Source: Saprospiraceae bacterium (GTDB taxonomy: Bacteria > Bacteroidota > Bacteroidia > Chitinophagales > Saprospiraceae). From it: a DNA stretch of 64,000 bases. Shown here in pieces: positions 33,682 through 43,043 of the stretch. Under the pieces are notes generated by a model. It saw only the letters and a program-made list of their open reading frames with translations. It did not search any database and had not been told where the DNA came from. Made by a program: the position numbers and the translations under genes. The DNA lies in the NCBI GenBank assembly GCA_020631355.1, contig JAHDHL010000019.1, positions 41,463 to 105,462 of the forward strand, in the 5' to 3' direction. Each line of letters starts with the position of its first letter. Positions within the stretch are counted from its first letter, which is position 1.

Positions 33682-36600
33682 TTAATCCACGATTTCTTTT
33701 CTGTAGCCTAAAACATTCTTTAGGACGATGGTTCCTTTGTAAGCCAACCAATACATGACTGGCACAACCACCAACGTCAATACAGTTGCAAATACCAGGC
33801 CATAAATTACAGTCCAAGCCATCGGACCCCACATTGCTACGTTATCTCCACCTATAAACACCTGAGGGTCAAGGTTTTTAACTAACGTAAAAAAGTTGAA
33901 ATTAAATCCAATAGCCAAAGGTATCAATCCTAACACTGTGGTAATTGCCGTTAAAAGTACAGGTCTGAGACGTGTAGCACCTCCATTTATGATAGCTTCC
34001 TTAATCAAACGAGTGGATAGTTCCTGCTTATCCGTCAGGGCCAGCTCCTCTCTTTTCCGTTTGATGAGTAAGTTGATATAGTCAATTAGTACAATTGCAT
34101 TGTTCACAACGATTCCTGCCAAGGAAATAATTCCTACCCCGGTCATGATGATGACCAAGTCATCTCCTGTTATCAATAGCCCTAGGAATACCCCAATGGT
34201 ACTCAAGACGACTGACAATAGAATAATGATGGGTGAGGTAAAGGAATTGAATTGTGTAACAAGTATGATGAATATCATGAACAAGGCAACACCGAATGCC
34301 GTAATAAGAAATGCCATATTCTCGGCCATTTCCTTTTGCTCTCCGGTGAATTCGTAAGACATTCCTCGAGGCATATCGTAGGAAGACATGTGTTCCTCCA
34401 AGCTTGCTACAATCTCATTGGCATTATATCCCTCAAGGATATTAGAAGAAACCGTAACCAACCTATCCATATCCTTCCGCTTAATGGCCGTATAGGTTTC
34501 ACCCCTTTCTATATTGGCCACACTCTCAATTGGCACTTGCTTCACTCGGCCGTCTCCCCTGTCACGGAAAGTAATTTTCTGCTTGATTAATGCCTCTTTA
34601 TTATTCCTGTAATTCTCATTGGAACGTAGGTTAATAGGATATTCATCCTCTCCTTTCTTGAATTTGGATACCTCCCAGCCATATTGGGCTGTACGGATAG
34701 CCATTGCGATATCCCTGGTATTGATTCCGAACAAACGAGCAGACTGACGATCAATCTTGACGGTTTGTTCAGGTTTTGCCAATTTCACATCCGCTTTCAA
34801 CCCCTCTATACCGGGAATATTCAACTCGTTCAGGTACTTGATGATTTTTTGTGATTCAACCATCAGTCCCTCCAAATCCTCACTTGATAATTCGATATTA
34901 ATCGGTTTTCCTGTCGGAGGGCCATCAGCATTCTGTTCCACAGCCACATTCACACCCGGATATTTTCCTAGAACAGTTTCGCGAATGGTTTCCATTGCAT
35001 CCTTTGATGATAAATCACCCCTTTCGGCAGATGGTACGAACTGTACGGTCAGACGTGCCTTGTTCGGGGAAGACCCCGGATCCGGCGGGCCATTCGGATC
35101 AGCCGTACCCTCACCAATTTGTGTTAGGATAGACTCTATGATAGGCTGATATTCTTCCATTGCAGCCGTCACCTTGGTTTCCATATCCTTCATTACCGCA
35201 TTGGTTTCCTCTATATCCGTTCCCACGTCCATTTCCACGAATGCATTGACATACAATGGATCGGCTTGAGGGAAGAAAATCTGCTTGGGAGGGTATGTTC
35301 CCAAAAGGGATATCGAAGCCATGAACAATACCAATGTTGAAAAGAATATCAACAAAGGCATGATACGGCCTTTCAGGGTAAAACGTATGAATCGGTCATA
35401 TCCTTTCTCCAAAACGGGCAGTACCTTTCCTTGGAAGAAAAAGGAAGCAGGTCTTAGGAAAACGACATTAGCCAAGGTAATGATGGCCGCTATTCCAAGT
35501 AGATTCCTCAACCAATTCACGCCAGCCAATCCTGCCAAAACAGCTACTACTACCAAAGCCAGTACCATGACCAGACCATTAAGGAGTTTTCTTCTCCTTA
35601 CAGCCTTGCTCTCTGCCCTCTCGTCAACCGTCATGAATACGGAAGTCAAAACCGGATTAATCACCAATGCCACAAACAATGATGATGACAATACGATAAT
35701 GAGTGTAATTGGCAAATACTTCATAAAACTCCCCATCAATCCCGGCCAGAATGCCAAGGGAACAAATGCTGCCAATGTCGTAGCTGTTGAAGCAATTATG
35801 GGCCAAGCTACCTCACCTGCACCTCTTTTGGCTGCTACCATCGGAGCATAACCGTTCTGCATGTAACGGTAGATATTTTCCACAACCACAATCCCGTTAT
35901 CCACAAGCATACCCAATGCCAGAATCAAGGAAAATAACACCACCATATTCATGGTCACACCCATTGTATTCAGAATGAGAATACCCATCAACATGGATAA
36001 TGGAATAGCAATTCCTACGAAAGTCGCGTTTCTAATTCCAAGGAAGAATAACAATACCAATACTACCAGAATCACACCCGAAATGATGGAATTCTGTAGA
36101 TTGGATACCTGATCCCGAGTTTGAATGGATTGGTCGTTAAATAAGGATACCTGCAAATCGGAAGGCAATATATTGGCTTCGGCATCCTTAATCACCTCCT
36201 TGATCTGGTCAGAGACAGACAAGAGATTCGCGCCTGAACGCTTAATTACATCACATGATACAACAGGCAATGCATAGGAACGGGCATAACTGGTTCGGTC
36301 TTCATAACCGAATACCACATTCCCCACATCCCTGATATATACCGGATTTCCTCTTTCATTTTTGATTACAATATTCTCTATCTCCCTTGAGGATTCGAAT
36401 AGTCCGACAACCCTGACTGCACTCCTGAAACCATTACTAACAATCTCTCCTGCGGACATCGTTACGTTTTCTTGTTCGATGGCCTCTTTGATGTCGTAAT
36501 AGGAAATAGCCCTGGCCTGCATGGCATTCAGGTCGAGAAGAATTTTCATTTCCTTTTCTACGGAACCCTTAATCTGGACTTCCGAGATTTCTTTCATCTT

Positions 36601-37359
36601 CTCAATCTCATCCTGAATGTATTCTGCATAGTAGCGCAATTCATCCACGGAATAGTTTCCTGAGAGATTAATGGTTACGATGGGAAGTTCAGAAAAATTC
36701 ACATCCTGAACAATCGGATCCCTTGGCAAATCATCAGGCAAATCCGGCTTGGCCTTATCAATCGCATCCTTGACATCCAATAAGGCATCATCAATCAGGA
36801 TATCCGAGTTGAATTCCACTTCGATGATTGAAAAATCCTGCATGGAAGTCGAATTGAAAGTCTTAACCCCATCTAAGGATTTCAGTTCTTTCTCTATCGG
36901 ACGTGTAACCAGATTTTCGATATCCACAGCTGAGTTACCAGGATAAGGCGTATTGACGAAAATCGTCGGCATCGAAATCTCAGGATAGGTTTCCTTTGGA
37001 ATATTATCGAATGCCAGAACACCAAATAACAGGATCATGAACGTAAGGAGGAAAATCGTCAATGTATTATCCACCGCCCAACTGGTCAGGCCAAACTCCC
37101 TGATTCCATGTTCGTCCTGATTCGTTTCTTGTTTTGCCACAGGTTCCTCGACAGGTGACTTGGCTACCGGAGGTTGAGTTACAGGAGCAACTGGCTTCTT
37201 GGTCACTTTCTTCGGCTCATTGCTAGGAGCCTTGGGTTCCTCCTTTTGCTCTTTCTTCTTAGGTGTATCCTTAGGAGGTTGCTCTTTCTTAGGCGGTTGG
37301 AGATTCTTGTTCTCCTCCTTAGGATTCTTATCCTTATTCTTATCGTTCTTCTTAGCCAT
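33682..37359 (-). CDS. RND efflux pump permease, AcrB/HAE1 family, with a long charged N-terminal extension
   Basis: A 1225-residue inner-membrane permease that exports drugs, lipids or bile-like compounds using the proton gradient. Normal AcrB-type proteins are about 1,020-1,060 residues; here the first 85 or so residues are an extra cytosolic tail almost wholly of K, P, E and Q, before the usual first helix (TLTIFLLTFMILLFG). Family motifs: TPYPGNSAVDIENLVTRPIEK, the helix-4 segment LILALGMLVDNGIVVVENI with the proton-relay Asp, and the second half with ITGDDLVIIMTGVGIISLAGIVVNNAIVLIDY. The start overlaps the MFP stop by eight bases. Last gene of tetR-tolC-MFP-RND; terminator at 33605. Confidence 0.93.
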   Translation of the reverse strand: MAKKNDKNKDKNPKEENKNLQPPKKEQPPKDTPKKKEQKEEPKAPSNEPKKVTKKPVAPVTQPPVAKSPVEEPVAKQETNQDEHGIREFGLTSWAVDNTLTIFLLTFMILLFGVLAFDNIPKETYPEISMPTIFVNTPYPGNSAVDIENLVTRPIEKELKSLDGVKTFNSTSMQDFSIIEVEFNSDILIDDALLDVKDAIDKAKPDLPDDLPRDPIVQDVNFSELPIVTINLSGNYSVDELRYYAEYIQDEIEKMKEISEVQIKGSVEKEMKILLDLNAMQARAISYYDIKEAIEQENVTMSAGEIVSNGFRSAVRVVGLFESSREIENIVIKNERGNPVYIRDVGNVVFGYEDRTSYARSYALPVVSCDVIKRSGANLLSVSDQIKEVIKDAEANILPSDLQVSLFNDQSIQTRDQVSNLQNSIISGVILVVLVLLFFLGIRNATFVGIAIPLSMLMGILILNTMGVTMNMVVLFSLILALGMLVDNGIVVVENIYRYMQNGYAPMVAAKRGAGEVAWPIIASTATTLAAFVPLAFWPGLMGSFMKYLPITLIIVLSSSLFVALVINPVLTSVFMTVDERAESKAVRRRKLLNGLVMVLALVVVAVLAGLAGVNWLRNLLGIAAIITLANVVFLRPASFFFQGKVLPVLEKGYDRFIRFTLKGRIMPLLIFFSTLVLFMASISLLGTYPPKQIFFPQADPLYVNAFVEMDVGTDIEETNAVMKDMETKVTAAMEEYQPIIESILTQIGEGTADPNGPPDPGSSPNKARLTVQFVPSAERGDLSSKDAMETIRETVLGKYPGVNVAVEQNADGPPTGKPINIELSSEDLEGLMVESQKIIKYLNELNIPGIEGLKADVKLAKPEQTVKIDRQSARLFGINTRDIAMAIRTAQYGWEVSKFKKGEDEYPINLRSNENYRNNKEALIKQKITFRDRGDGRVKQVPIESVANIERGETYTAIKRKDMDRLVTVSSNILEGYNANEIVASLEEHMSSYDMPRGMSYEFTGEQKEMAENMAFLITAFGVALFMIFIILVTQFNSFTSPIIILLSVVLSTIGVFLGLLITGDDLVIIMTGVGIISLAGIVVNNAIVLIDYINLLIKRKREELALTDKQELSTRLIKEAIINGGATRLRPVLLTAITTVLGLIPLAIGFNFNFFTLVKNLDPQVFIGGDNVAMWGPMAWTVIYGLVFATVLTLVVVPVMYWLAYKGTIVLKNVLGYRKEIVD

Positions 37360-38551
37360 TACTGTTTTCTTCTTCAGTTGGAGTAATCTCTACCTCGATT
37401 TTTTGTCCCTCTGTAAGACCTCTACCTCCTTTTGATATAATGAGTTCCTCACCATCAAGACCTCCATCCACTACTACAAATCCCTCAGAAGATGAGCTGG
37501 TTGAAACGAGTTTCTTCTTGACTTCTTCTCCATCACCATTATCCGATACCACAAATACATATTCATTTCCTCCAATATCCTGACGAATGAGTTCCTCTGG
37601 TACCATGACTGCATCCTTGATGGTTTCATCATTGACCATCATCATTGCCAATAGATTAGGCTTGAGGATACCTCCTGGGTTATTGAGGGTTACTTCCACA
37701 TCAAATGTTCTATTAGCAGGATTGACAGAACGACCAATCATACTCACCCTAGCAGTGCGTTCCTCATCCAAGGATGGGAATTTGACAGTGACCTTTTGTC
37801 CTCTCTTGATTTCCTTGAGATACTTTTCAGGCAAACCCGCAACAACTTTCACCTGACTCGTATTCATTATCATCAGAATCGGAGAACCTGGCCCGGACAT
37901 TTCGCCCTGTTGCAACATGACCATATCTATCACACCAGACACAGGTGAATAAACTGTTGCCTTAGTCGTTTGGAACCTGACAGTTTCTATGGACTTTTGG
38001 ATGCTTTCCATATTATTCTTGGCTTGGAGATATTGCATTTCTGAACCAATATTCTGGTCCCAGAGCCTTTTTTGTCTTTCGTAAACCGTTCTGGCTAATT
38101 CAAGGCGAGTCTCCAATTCAGCAATTTGCTTATTCACGGACTCCATATCCAATTTAGCAACGACATCTCCTTTCCTAATGGACTGTCCCTCTCTCCAAGG
38201 CATGTGTATCAATCTACCTCCTGTTTCACTACTTGCCATAATGGGATCTTCCCCTTTCACAGCAGCCTGAATTTCTGCGTAATGATTAAAATCCTCTTTT
38301 TTGACTTTGATTGCTGTAACAGAAACGCGCTTGACTACAGTCGTATCCAATTCACCAACTCTCGTCTCGAGTCGTTCAACCAATTCTTCCAATCGTTTTT
38401 GGGATTGTTTTCCCTCTGAGAGTAATTTCCTCATACTCTCCAAATCCGTTGGTAACTCTTCAGGCAAGGTAACTACCAGCTGGGTCTTATCCACAGGTTC
38501 CTGACAAGCAACGATACTGACTACCATTAATAAGAATAACCACTTTTTCAT
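37352..38551 (-). CDS. RND efflux periplasmic adaptor (membrane fusion protein) lipoprotein
   Basis: A 399-residue lipoprotein, signal peptide with lipobox IVAC (Cys about residue 16). A coiled-coil segment comes first (about 35-70), then the MFP core: a barrel-sandwich half (GRLIHMPWREGQSIRKGDVVAKLD), an alpha-hairpin (about 140-190), the second lipoyl half (TKATVYSPVSGVIDMVMLQQGE) and beta-barrel/membrane-proximal domains. It bridges the RND permease and the TolC-like channel. Coding overlaps the permease start by eight bases, so translation is coupled. Confidence 0.9.
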   Translation of the reverse strand: MKKWLFLLMVVSIVACQEPVDKTQLVVTLPEELPTDLESMRKLLSEGKQSQKRLEELVERLETRVGELDTTVVKRVSVTAIKVKKEDFNHYAEIQAAVKGEDPIMASSETGGRLIHMPWREGQSIRKGDVVAKLDMESVNKQIAELETRLELARTVYERQKRLWDQNIGSEMQYLQAKNNMESIQKSIETVRFQTTKATVYSPVSGVIDMVMLQQGEMSGPGSPILMIMNTSQVKVVAGLPEKYLKEIKRGQKVTVKFPSLDEERTARVSMIGRSVNPANRTFDVEVTLNNPGGILKPNLLAMMMVNDETIKDAVMVPEELIRQDIGGNEYVFVVSDNGDGEEVKKKLVSTSSSSEGFVVVDGGLDGEELIISKGGRGLTEGQKIEVEITPTEEENSNG

Positions 38552-38594
38552 TGTTATATTCCTTTTATCCGTTTATGGGAATGATTTTTCTGTC

Positions 38595-39938
38595 TTATTT
38601 TCCTAGGGCCTTGTCCAGATTAATCTTGGCTACAAGTACATCATACTTAGCATTGATATAATTGGATTGTGATTGATAAAGGGATTGTTCTGCTTGGGAG
38701 ATTTCCAAACTGGAACCTACACCCTCCTTATATTTTATCCTTGTTGTATTGTAAATCTTTTCTGCCAATGTGAGATTCTTGGATCGGTCTTCCAGTCTAT
38801 TCATGGCATTCAGATACTGTGTTCTTGCGGTCTTTACCTGAAGTTCGATTGCCTGTTCCAATTGGGTCTTTCTATTCTTGACCATTTCCAATTGCAAACT
38901 GGCTCTTTGAACCTTGGCTTTCTTATCAAATCCATCAAAAATGGGGACATTCAACTGAAGACCCACAACCGCATTATCAGACCAAGCTCCTTCACTAATT
39001 CTATTACCTTGTCTCAATACACCATAAGAACCAAATGCTAATAACTGGGGCAAATAACCAGCTTTGAAACGCTTAACGTTCAACTCATTAAGTGTGACAG
39101 CTGACTGTACTACCGTATAATCCGAACGCTCCCCATAATTAACGGGACCATTCAAATCATTATCAGAGGGTATCTTGAGCAGCGCATTCAAATCATCGCT
39201 CAATCTGATTTCCTGATGTACGGGATACCCCATTTGGAATTTGAGATAATTGGTAGCCAATTGATATTGGTCATCCAAATTTTCTACCTCAGCCATAAGA
39301 TTCGCCTTAGTGAGTTCCAGCCTGTCTATGTCCAATTGCTCGGCAAAACCTGCCTTGTATAATTCCTTGGTCTCAAATAATAATTGTTCGATGGACTCCA
39401 AATTCTTATTCAGAATTTTCTTGTTTTCCTCAACAACAAGAGCTGGGAGATAAGCATCACGAACACTACTCATGACTTCATCCTTGACTTGTTCTAGTTG
39501 TAATTTGGATTGGTTGGTATACAATTTCGCCGCTTGTAATCCTACAAGGTAACTCCCATCGAATAACAAGGAACTTACTTCCAACTTGGCATTGAAACTA
39601 TTCTTCACACCAAATGCCACTTCATTATCAAAATTCGGATTCGGCATGCCTGTGGCAGGGTCCAAACCAAACTCCTCCGGAAGTACGGTCACCGGAAGTT
39701 TGATGAATCTGGAATAATCCATCTTAAAATTGGCTTGCGGTATTCCAAAGGATTTGGCTTCCACTACCCTAGCATCCGCATCAGCTATATCCACCAAGGC
39801 ATTTTTCACATCAATGTTGTTATTCACTGCATATGAAGCCGCTTCTACGAGTGAAAAGCTTCTAACATCATTCTTTTGGCTCCATATACTTGTAGAACAA
39901 AAGGTTAGTGTCAGCAAAAGGATAAAGATCTGTTTCAT
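38595..39938 (-). CDS. TolC family outer-membrane efflux protein
   Basis: A 447-residue protein with a signal peptide (residues 1-20, ending SIWSQ) and the two-fold TolC layout of long amphipathic helices and short strands. FSLVEAASYAVNNNIDVKNALVDIADADARV is the first OEP repeat; the second begins near YTVVQSAVTLNELNVKRFKAGYLP. It ends SLYQSQSNYINAKYDVLVAKINLDKALG, the usual last OEP helix. It forms the exit duct of the efflux pump. The ATG overlaps the tetR stop by four bases, so it is the second gene of the operon. Confidence 0.93.
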   Translation of the reverse strand: MKQIFILLLTLTFCSTSIWSQKNDVRSFSLVEAASYAVNNNIDVKNALVDIADADARVVEAKSFGIPQANFKMDYSRFIKLPVTVLPEEFGLDPATGMPNPNFDNEVAFGVKNSFNAKLEVSSLLFDGSYLVGLQAAKLYTNQSKLQLEQVKDEVMSSVRDAYLPALVVEENKKILNKNLESIEQLLFETKELYKAGFAEQLDIDRLELTKANLMAEVENLDDQYQLATNYLKFQMGYPVHQEIRLSDDLNALLKIPSDNDLNGPVNYGERSDYTVVQSAVTLNELNVKRFKAGYLPQLLAFGSYGVLRQGNRISEGAWSDNAVVGLQLNVPIFDGFDKKAKVQRASLQLEMVKNRKTQLEQAIELQVKTARTQYLNAMNRLEDRSKNLTLAEKIYNTTRIKYKEGVGSSLEISQAEQSLYQSQSNYINAKYDVLVAKINLDKALGK

Positions 39939-40549
39939 AGGACCTCTTTTTCTTTCAAATGTTTTTCTAATAATTCCAATCCCTTTTGGGATGCGATTCC
40001 ATGAATATGATAGGAAAAGAATTCATTGAATAATTCCTCGACCCTATAAGTCGAACTAGGGAATACCTTATCATCCACAAGAATGAATGACTTCCCTACA
40101 TAGAATTTGGCAATGATATCTGGTTGGATATTATCCCTATAAATTCCAGAATCAATACCCTTTATGATATTGTTCTTGATGACTTCAAACACGTATTCCT
40201 CATGCAAGGATTGGAATTCCAACCAAGAATCGGGATAGTATTTTTGTAAGTCATACATCGTAGAGGGATTGGCTTCCCTTAATTTAATGGATGTATGGCG
40301 GGCAATCATTAGCATTTCATGGATGGCATCCTTGGATTCCTTTGAAATAGCATCTATTTCCTTTTTCTCACTTTCCAAATGCATACGAATGACTTTTCGT
40401 ATCAAGCCATTCTTGTTATCCACGAATTGGTACAATGTCTTCTTAGAAATACCCAATTGTCTGGAAAGATCATCCATTGAAACACTCTTTATGCCATATT
40501 TCATAAAGAGCTCCTTAGCCTTGGTCCATATCTTTGTATCCATACTCAT
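39935..40549 (-). CDS. TetR/AcrR family transcriptional regulator of the efflux operon
   Basis: A 204-residue regulator starting at MSMDTKIW (ATG at 40549). A longer frame to 40594 would run into the candidate operator. The N-terminal helix-turn-helix is clear: LFMKYGIKSVSMDDLSRQLG then ISKKTLYQFVDNKNGLI. The C-terminal 140 residues are the helical ligand-binding and dimer domain. It is first in the operon and overlaps tolC by four bases, so it most likely represses itself and the pump until a ligand binds. The palindrome at 40581-40610, 32 bases upstream, is the likely target. Confidence 0.9.
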   Translation of the reverse strand: MSMDTKIWTKAKELFMKYGIKSVSMDDLSRQLGISKKTLYQFVDNKNGLIRKVIRMHLESEKKEIDAISKESKDAIHEMLMIARHTSIKLREANPSTMYDLQKYYPDSWLEFQSLHEEYVFEVIKNNIIKGIDSGIYRDNIQPDIIAKFYVGKSFILVDDKVFPSSTYRVEELFNEFFSYHIHGIASQKGLELLEKHLKEKEVL

Positions 40550-40580
40550 TTCGGAGTGCAAAATTACAATAATAAAACCA

Positions 40581-40610
40581 AGGAAACTATACAAAGTTCT
40601 AAAGTTTCCT
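40581..40610. promoter_or_regulatory. Candidate TetR-family operator upstream of the efflux operon
   Basis: AGGAAACT at 40581-40588 and its perfect complement AGTTTCCT at 40603-40610 flank a 14-base spacer. On the minus strand the spacer contains ACTTTG, close to the TTTG half of the -7 box. A palindrome over the promoter, just ahead of an autoregulated tetR gene, is the usual arrangement. Confidence 0.6.
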
Positions 40611-40770
40611 AAGTTTTCCCGACTTTAACACTTCGCCTTCAATGTGTATTCGGGACTTTCCCAAAATTCGATTTACGAATATTCACATTCATCCTATTGA
40701 GACCCAAAAGTGGTGAGGGAAACAGTGTAAATCATACCCTCAGAATAGGTGTACCAATGAAAAAGAATGC

Positions 40771-40790
40771 TTTCCATATGAATATGGAAA
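40771..40790. repeat. Inverted repeat upstream of anmK
   Basis: TTTCCATAT at 40771-40779 and ATATGGAAA at 40782-40790, a perfect 9-bp inverted repeat with a 2-base centre, 61 bases before the anmK ATG. Could be a second regulatory site in the tetR-anmK gap. No promoter match beside it. Confidence 0.4.
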
Positions 40791-40850
40791 ATAGGGACAT
40801 ACTACTTATGCTTATTTGGTATCTTTCATTCTTATTATCAATGACAATTC

Positions 40851-41948
40851 ATGAATAGGAAAGTCTATCAGATTATAGGATTAATGTCCGGAAGTTCACT
40901 GGATGGTTTGGATGTAGCGTGGTGCGAATTCCATTGGGAAGACAACAAGGTCAGTCAATGGAGCATCAAATCTGCGCAAACGATTCCCTACTCTGACCAA
41001 TGGCAGAACCGACTGGCTCAACTACCAGAACAAAATGCGCTCATTTATGCCAAAACCCACACGTATTTCGGGCATTATATGGGTACGCTGGTCAACGGAT
41101 TCCTTGAGCAATTCGACGAATCACCAGATTGCATCGCATCACACGGACATACCATTTTCCATTACCCCAACCAATCGATGACAGCACAAATCGGGGATGG
41201 AGCAACCTTGGCAGCCATTACGGGTCTTCCTGTCATATCGGATTTCAGAACTCATGATGTTGCATTAGGCGGAGAAGGTACCCCACTTGCACCTACGGTA
41301 GACCACTATCTATTTTCTGATTATGACTTCCTCATCAATCTTGGAGGCATCGCTAATCTTACCCATCAAGGACAAGGAGAAAGGGTTGCTTTCGATATCA
41401 GCCCTTGTAACCAAGTACTGAATGCCTTATCCAATGAACTTGGCATGCCTTTCGACCCCGATGGCAAATACGCAAGAAATGGCAAGGTTATCCAAGCACT
41501 ATATGACAAACTCAAGACCTACCCATTTTACAAAAAAGGATTTCCAAAATCATTGGACAATAGTAATATCAAGAAGCAGTTTACTCCTAAGGTACTCGCG
41601 TTCGATGGAAACATAGAAGACAAGTTACATACCTGTTGTGTAGTATTTGGTGAAGAAATTGCAAGGAACGTCAATCTGCTTTCCAAAGGCATCCATTCTT
41701 CCATAATGATAAGCGGCGGTGGTGCATACAATCATTTCCTTATTGAATGTATCCAAAGGCATTTGTACGAACAGCATCTCATTCATCCAATTAATGACGA
41801 AGTCATAGCATTCAAAGAAGCGTTATTAATGGCTTTACTTGGCCTATTGAGAATAGAAAACACCCCCAACTGCTTCAAAACCATTACAGGAGCTTCCATG
41901 GATTCCATCGGTGGGGCTATTTATCAAGGTACTAGAAAATTCATCTGA
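40851..41948 (+). CDS. anmK: Anhydro-N-acetylmuramic acid kinase
   Basis: A 365-residue sugar kinase that converts 1,6-anhydro-MurNAc, released in cell-wall turnover, to MurNAc-6-phosphate with ATP. The ATP-binding loop is at the N-terminus (GLMSGSSLDGLDVAWCEF), followed by SHGHTIFHYP and the Asp-bearing segment QIGDGATLAAITGLPVISDFRTHDVALGGEGTPLAP in which the catalytic Asp lies, then NLGGIANLT and GGGAYN near the C-terminus. Length is usual for the family. Its stop overlaps the next ATG by one base (TGATG), so it forms an operon with the epimerase. Confidence 0.93.
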   Translation: MNRKVYQIIGLMSGSSLDGLDVAWCEFHWEDNKVSQWSIKSAQTIPYSDQWQNRLAQLPEQNALIYAKTHTYFGHYMGTLVNGFLEQFDESPDCIASHGHTIFHYPNQSMTAQIGDGATLAAITGLPVISDFRTHDVALGGEGTPLAPTVDHYLFSDYDFLINLGGIANLTHQGQGERVAFDISPCNQVLNALSNELGMPFDPDGKYARNGKVIQALYDKLKTYPFYKKGFPKSLDNSNIKKQFTPKVLAFDGNIEDKLHTCCVVFGEEIARNVNLLSKGIHSSIMISGGGAYNHFLIECIQRHLYEQHLIHPINDEVIAFKEALLMALLGLLRIENTPNCFKTITGASMDSIGGAIYQGTRKFI

Positions 41949-42958
41949 TGAAAGTCTTCATAACAGGCGCTACCGGTTTGGTGGGCTCCTACCTCTCCAG
42001 ATTACTACTACTCAAAGGCTATCATGTAATGGCATGTAAGAGACCTCATAGTAGCATGCGATTACTTGATGGGGCGGAACATGATATAGAATGGTCTGTC
42101 GGGGACATCATGGACCCATCCTATCTTCAAGAGATTCTTAAGGATGCGGATGCTGTCATTCATTGTGCTGCAGTGGTCTCTTTCTCCAAGGATGATAAGG
42201 AAAAAATGTATAATGTCAATGTTCAAGGGACTTCCAATGTAGTCTCTGCGGCACAGAGTTCTGGAATCAAAAAACTTCTATTTGTTAGTTCCATTGCGGC
42301 TATTGGTCGTACAATGGAAAACAAAATCGTTACAGAGGACAACACCTGGATAGACAGCCCTTACAATACTGACTATGCCAAGAGTAAATATCTAGCAGAA
42401 CAAGAAGTTTGGAAAGGATACGAATCCGGGCTTAATGTCAGTATAATAAATCCGTCAGTCATACTTGGTGCAGGTGATTGGGATTCAGGTAGTGTAAAGC
42501 TATTCAAAACCATTAGGAAAGGGCTTAAATTCTATCCTATCGGTGCAACAGGAGTAGTAGATGTAAGAGATGTGGCCAAATCTCTCGTCATTCTTCTTGA
42601 AAGTGATAAGCACAATGGGCATCGCTTCATTATCAATGGCCATAATATGAGTTATTATGCCCTTTTTAAAACAATGGCCTCACATCTGGACACTGAGGCA
42701 CCTAGCATTAGAGTTGGGAAATTATTCATACCACTGACTTGGAGAATTGCGAAATTAGTTGCTATGATCAAGGGAGTACACCCTACCATTACAAAGGATA
42801 CAGCTATGACCTCATCCTTAACATTCATCTATGAGAACAGGAAATCAGTTCAAGAAATGGGAATGGAGTACATAATGTTTGAGAATACCATCAAAGCTGC
42901 TGCTAAGGCACTCATACATTTCGAAAAGACAGGAGAAAACAAAGTACTACCTTTTTAA
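41948..42958 (+). CDS. NAD(P)-dependent epimerase/dehydratase family protein (extended SDR)
   Basis: A 336-residue extended short-chain dehydrogenase. The nucleotide-binding motif is FITGATGLVGSYL (GxxGxxG) at residues 4-16; the catalytic YxxxK is TDYAKSKYLAE; IINPSVILGAGDW is the usual 'NP' region before the substrate domain. Family members reduce flavonoid-like aldehydes, or act as epimerases on nucleotide-sugars or 3-beta-hydroxysteroids; the substrate is not evident. It is coupled to anmK. The terminator at 42990 ends the operon. Confidence 0.85.
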   Translation: MKVFITGATGLVGSYLSRLLLLKGYHVMACKRPHSSMRLLDGAEHDIEWSVGDIMDPSYLQEILKDADAVIHCAAVVSFSKDDKEKMYNVNVQGTSNVVSAAQSSGIKKLLFVSSIAAIGRTMENKIVTEDNTWIDSPYNTDYAKSKYLAEQEVWKGYESGLNVSIINPSVILGAGDWDSGSVKLFKTIRKGLKFYPIGATGVVDVRDVAKSLVILLESDKHNGHRFIINGHNMSYYALFKTMASHLDTEAPSIRVGKLFIPLTWRIAKLVAMIKGVHPTITKDTAMTSSLTFIYENRKSVQEMGMEYIMFENTIKAAAKALIHFEKTGENKVLPF

Positions 42959-42989
42959 ATCCGATTCATTATTGATAGACTGAAAAGAA

Positions 42990-43021
42990 AAAAGCCTTGA
43001 TGCGAATGCATCAAGGCTTTT
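42990..43021. terminator. Bidirectional terminator between the epimerase and OmpA genes
   Basis: A 14-bp perfect inverted repeat (AAAAGCCTTGATGC at 42990-43003, its complement at 43008-43021) with a GAAT loop, A-rich on the left and T-rich on the right. The genes on either side are convergent, so it can serve both. Confidence 0.9.
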
Positions 43022-43043
43022 CATATTTAGATAGTATATCTAA

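Noticed and set aside
35285..35851. 188-residue plus-strand frame inside the RND permease, and smaller ones at 34252-35149
   Set aside because: These are antisense shadows of a long conserved gene; the translated sequence is low-complexity and mirrors the permease codons.
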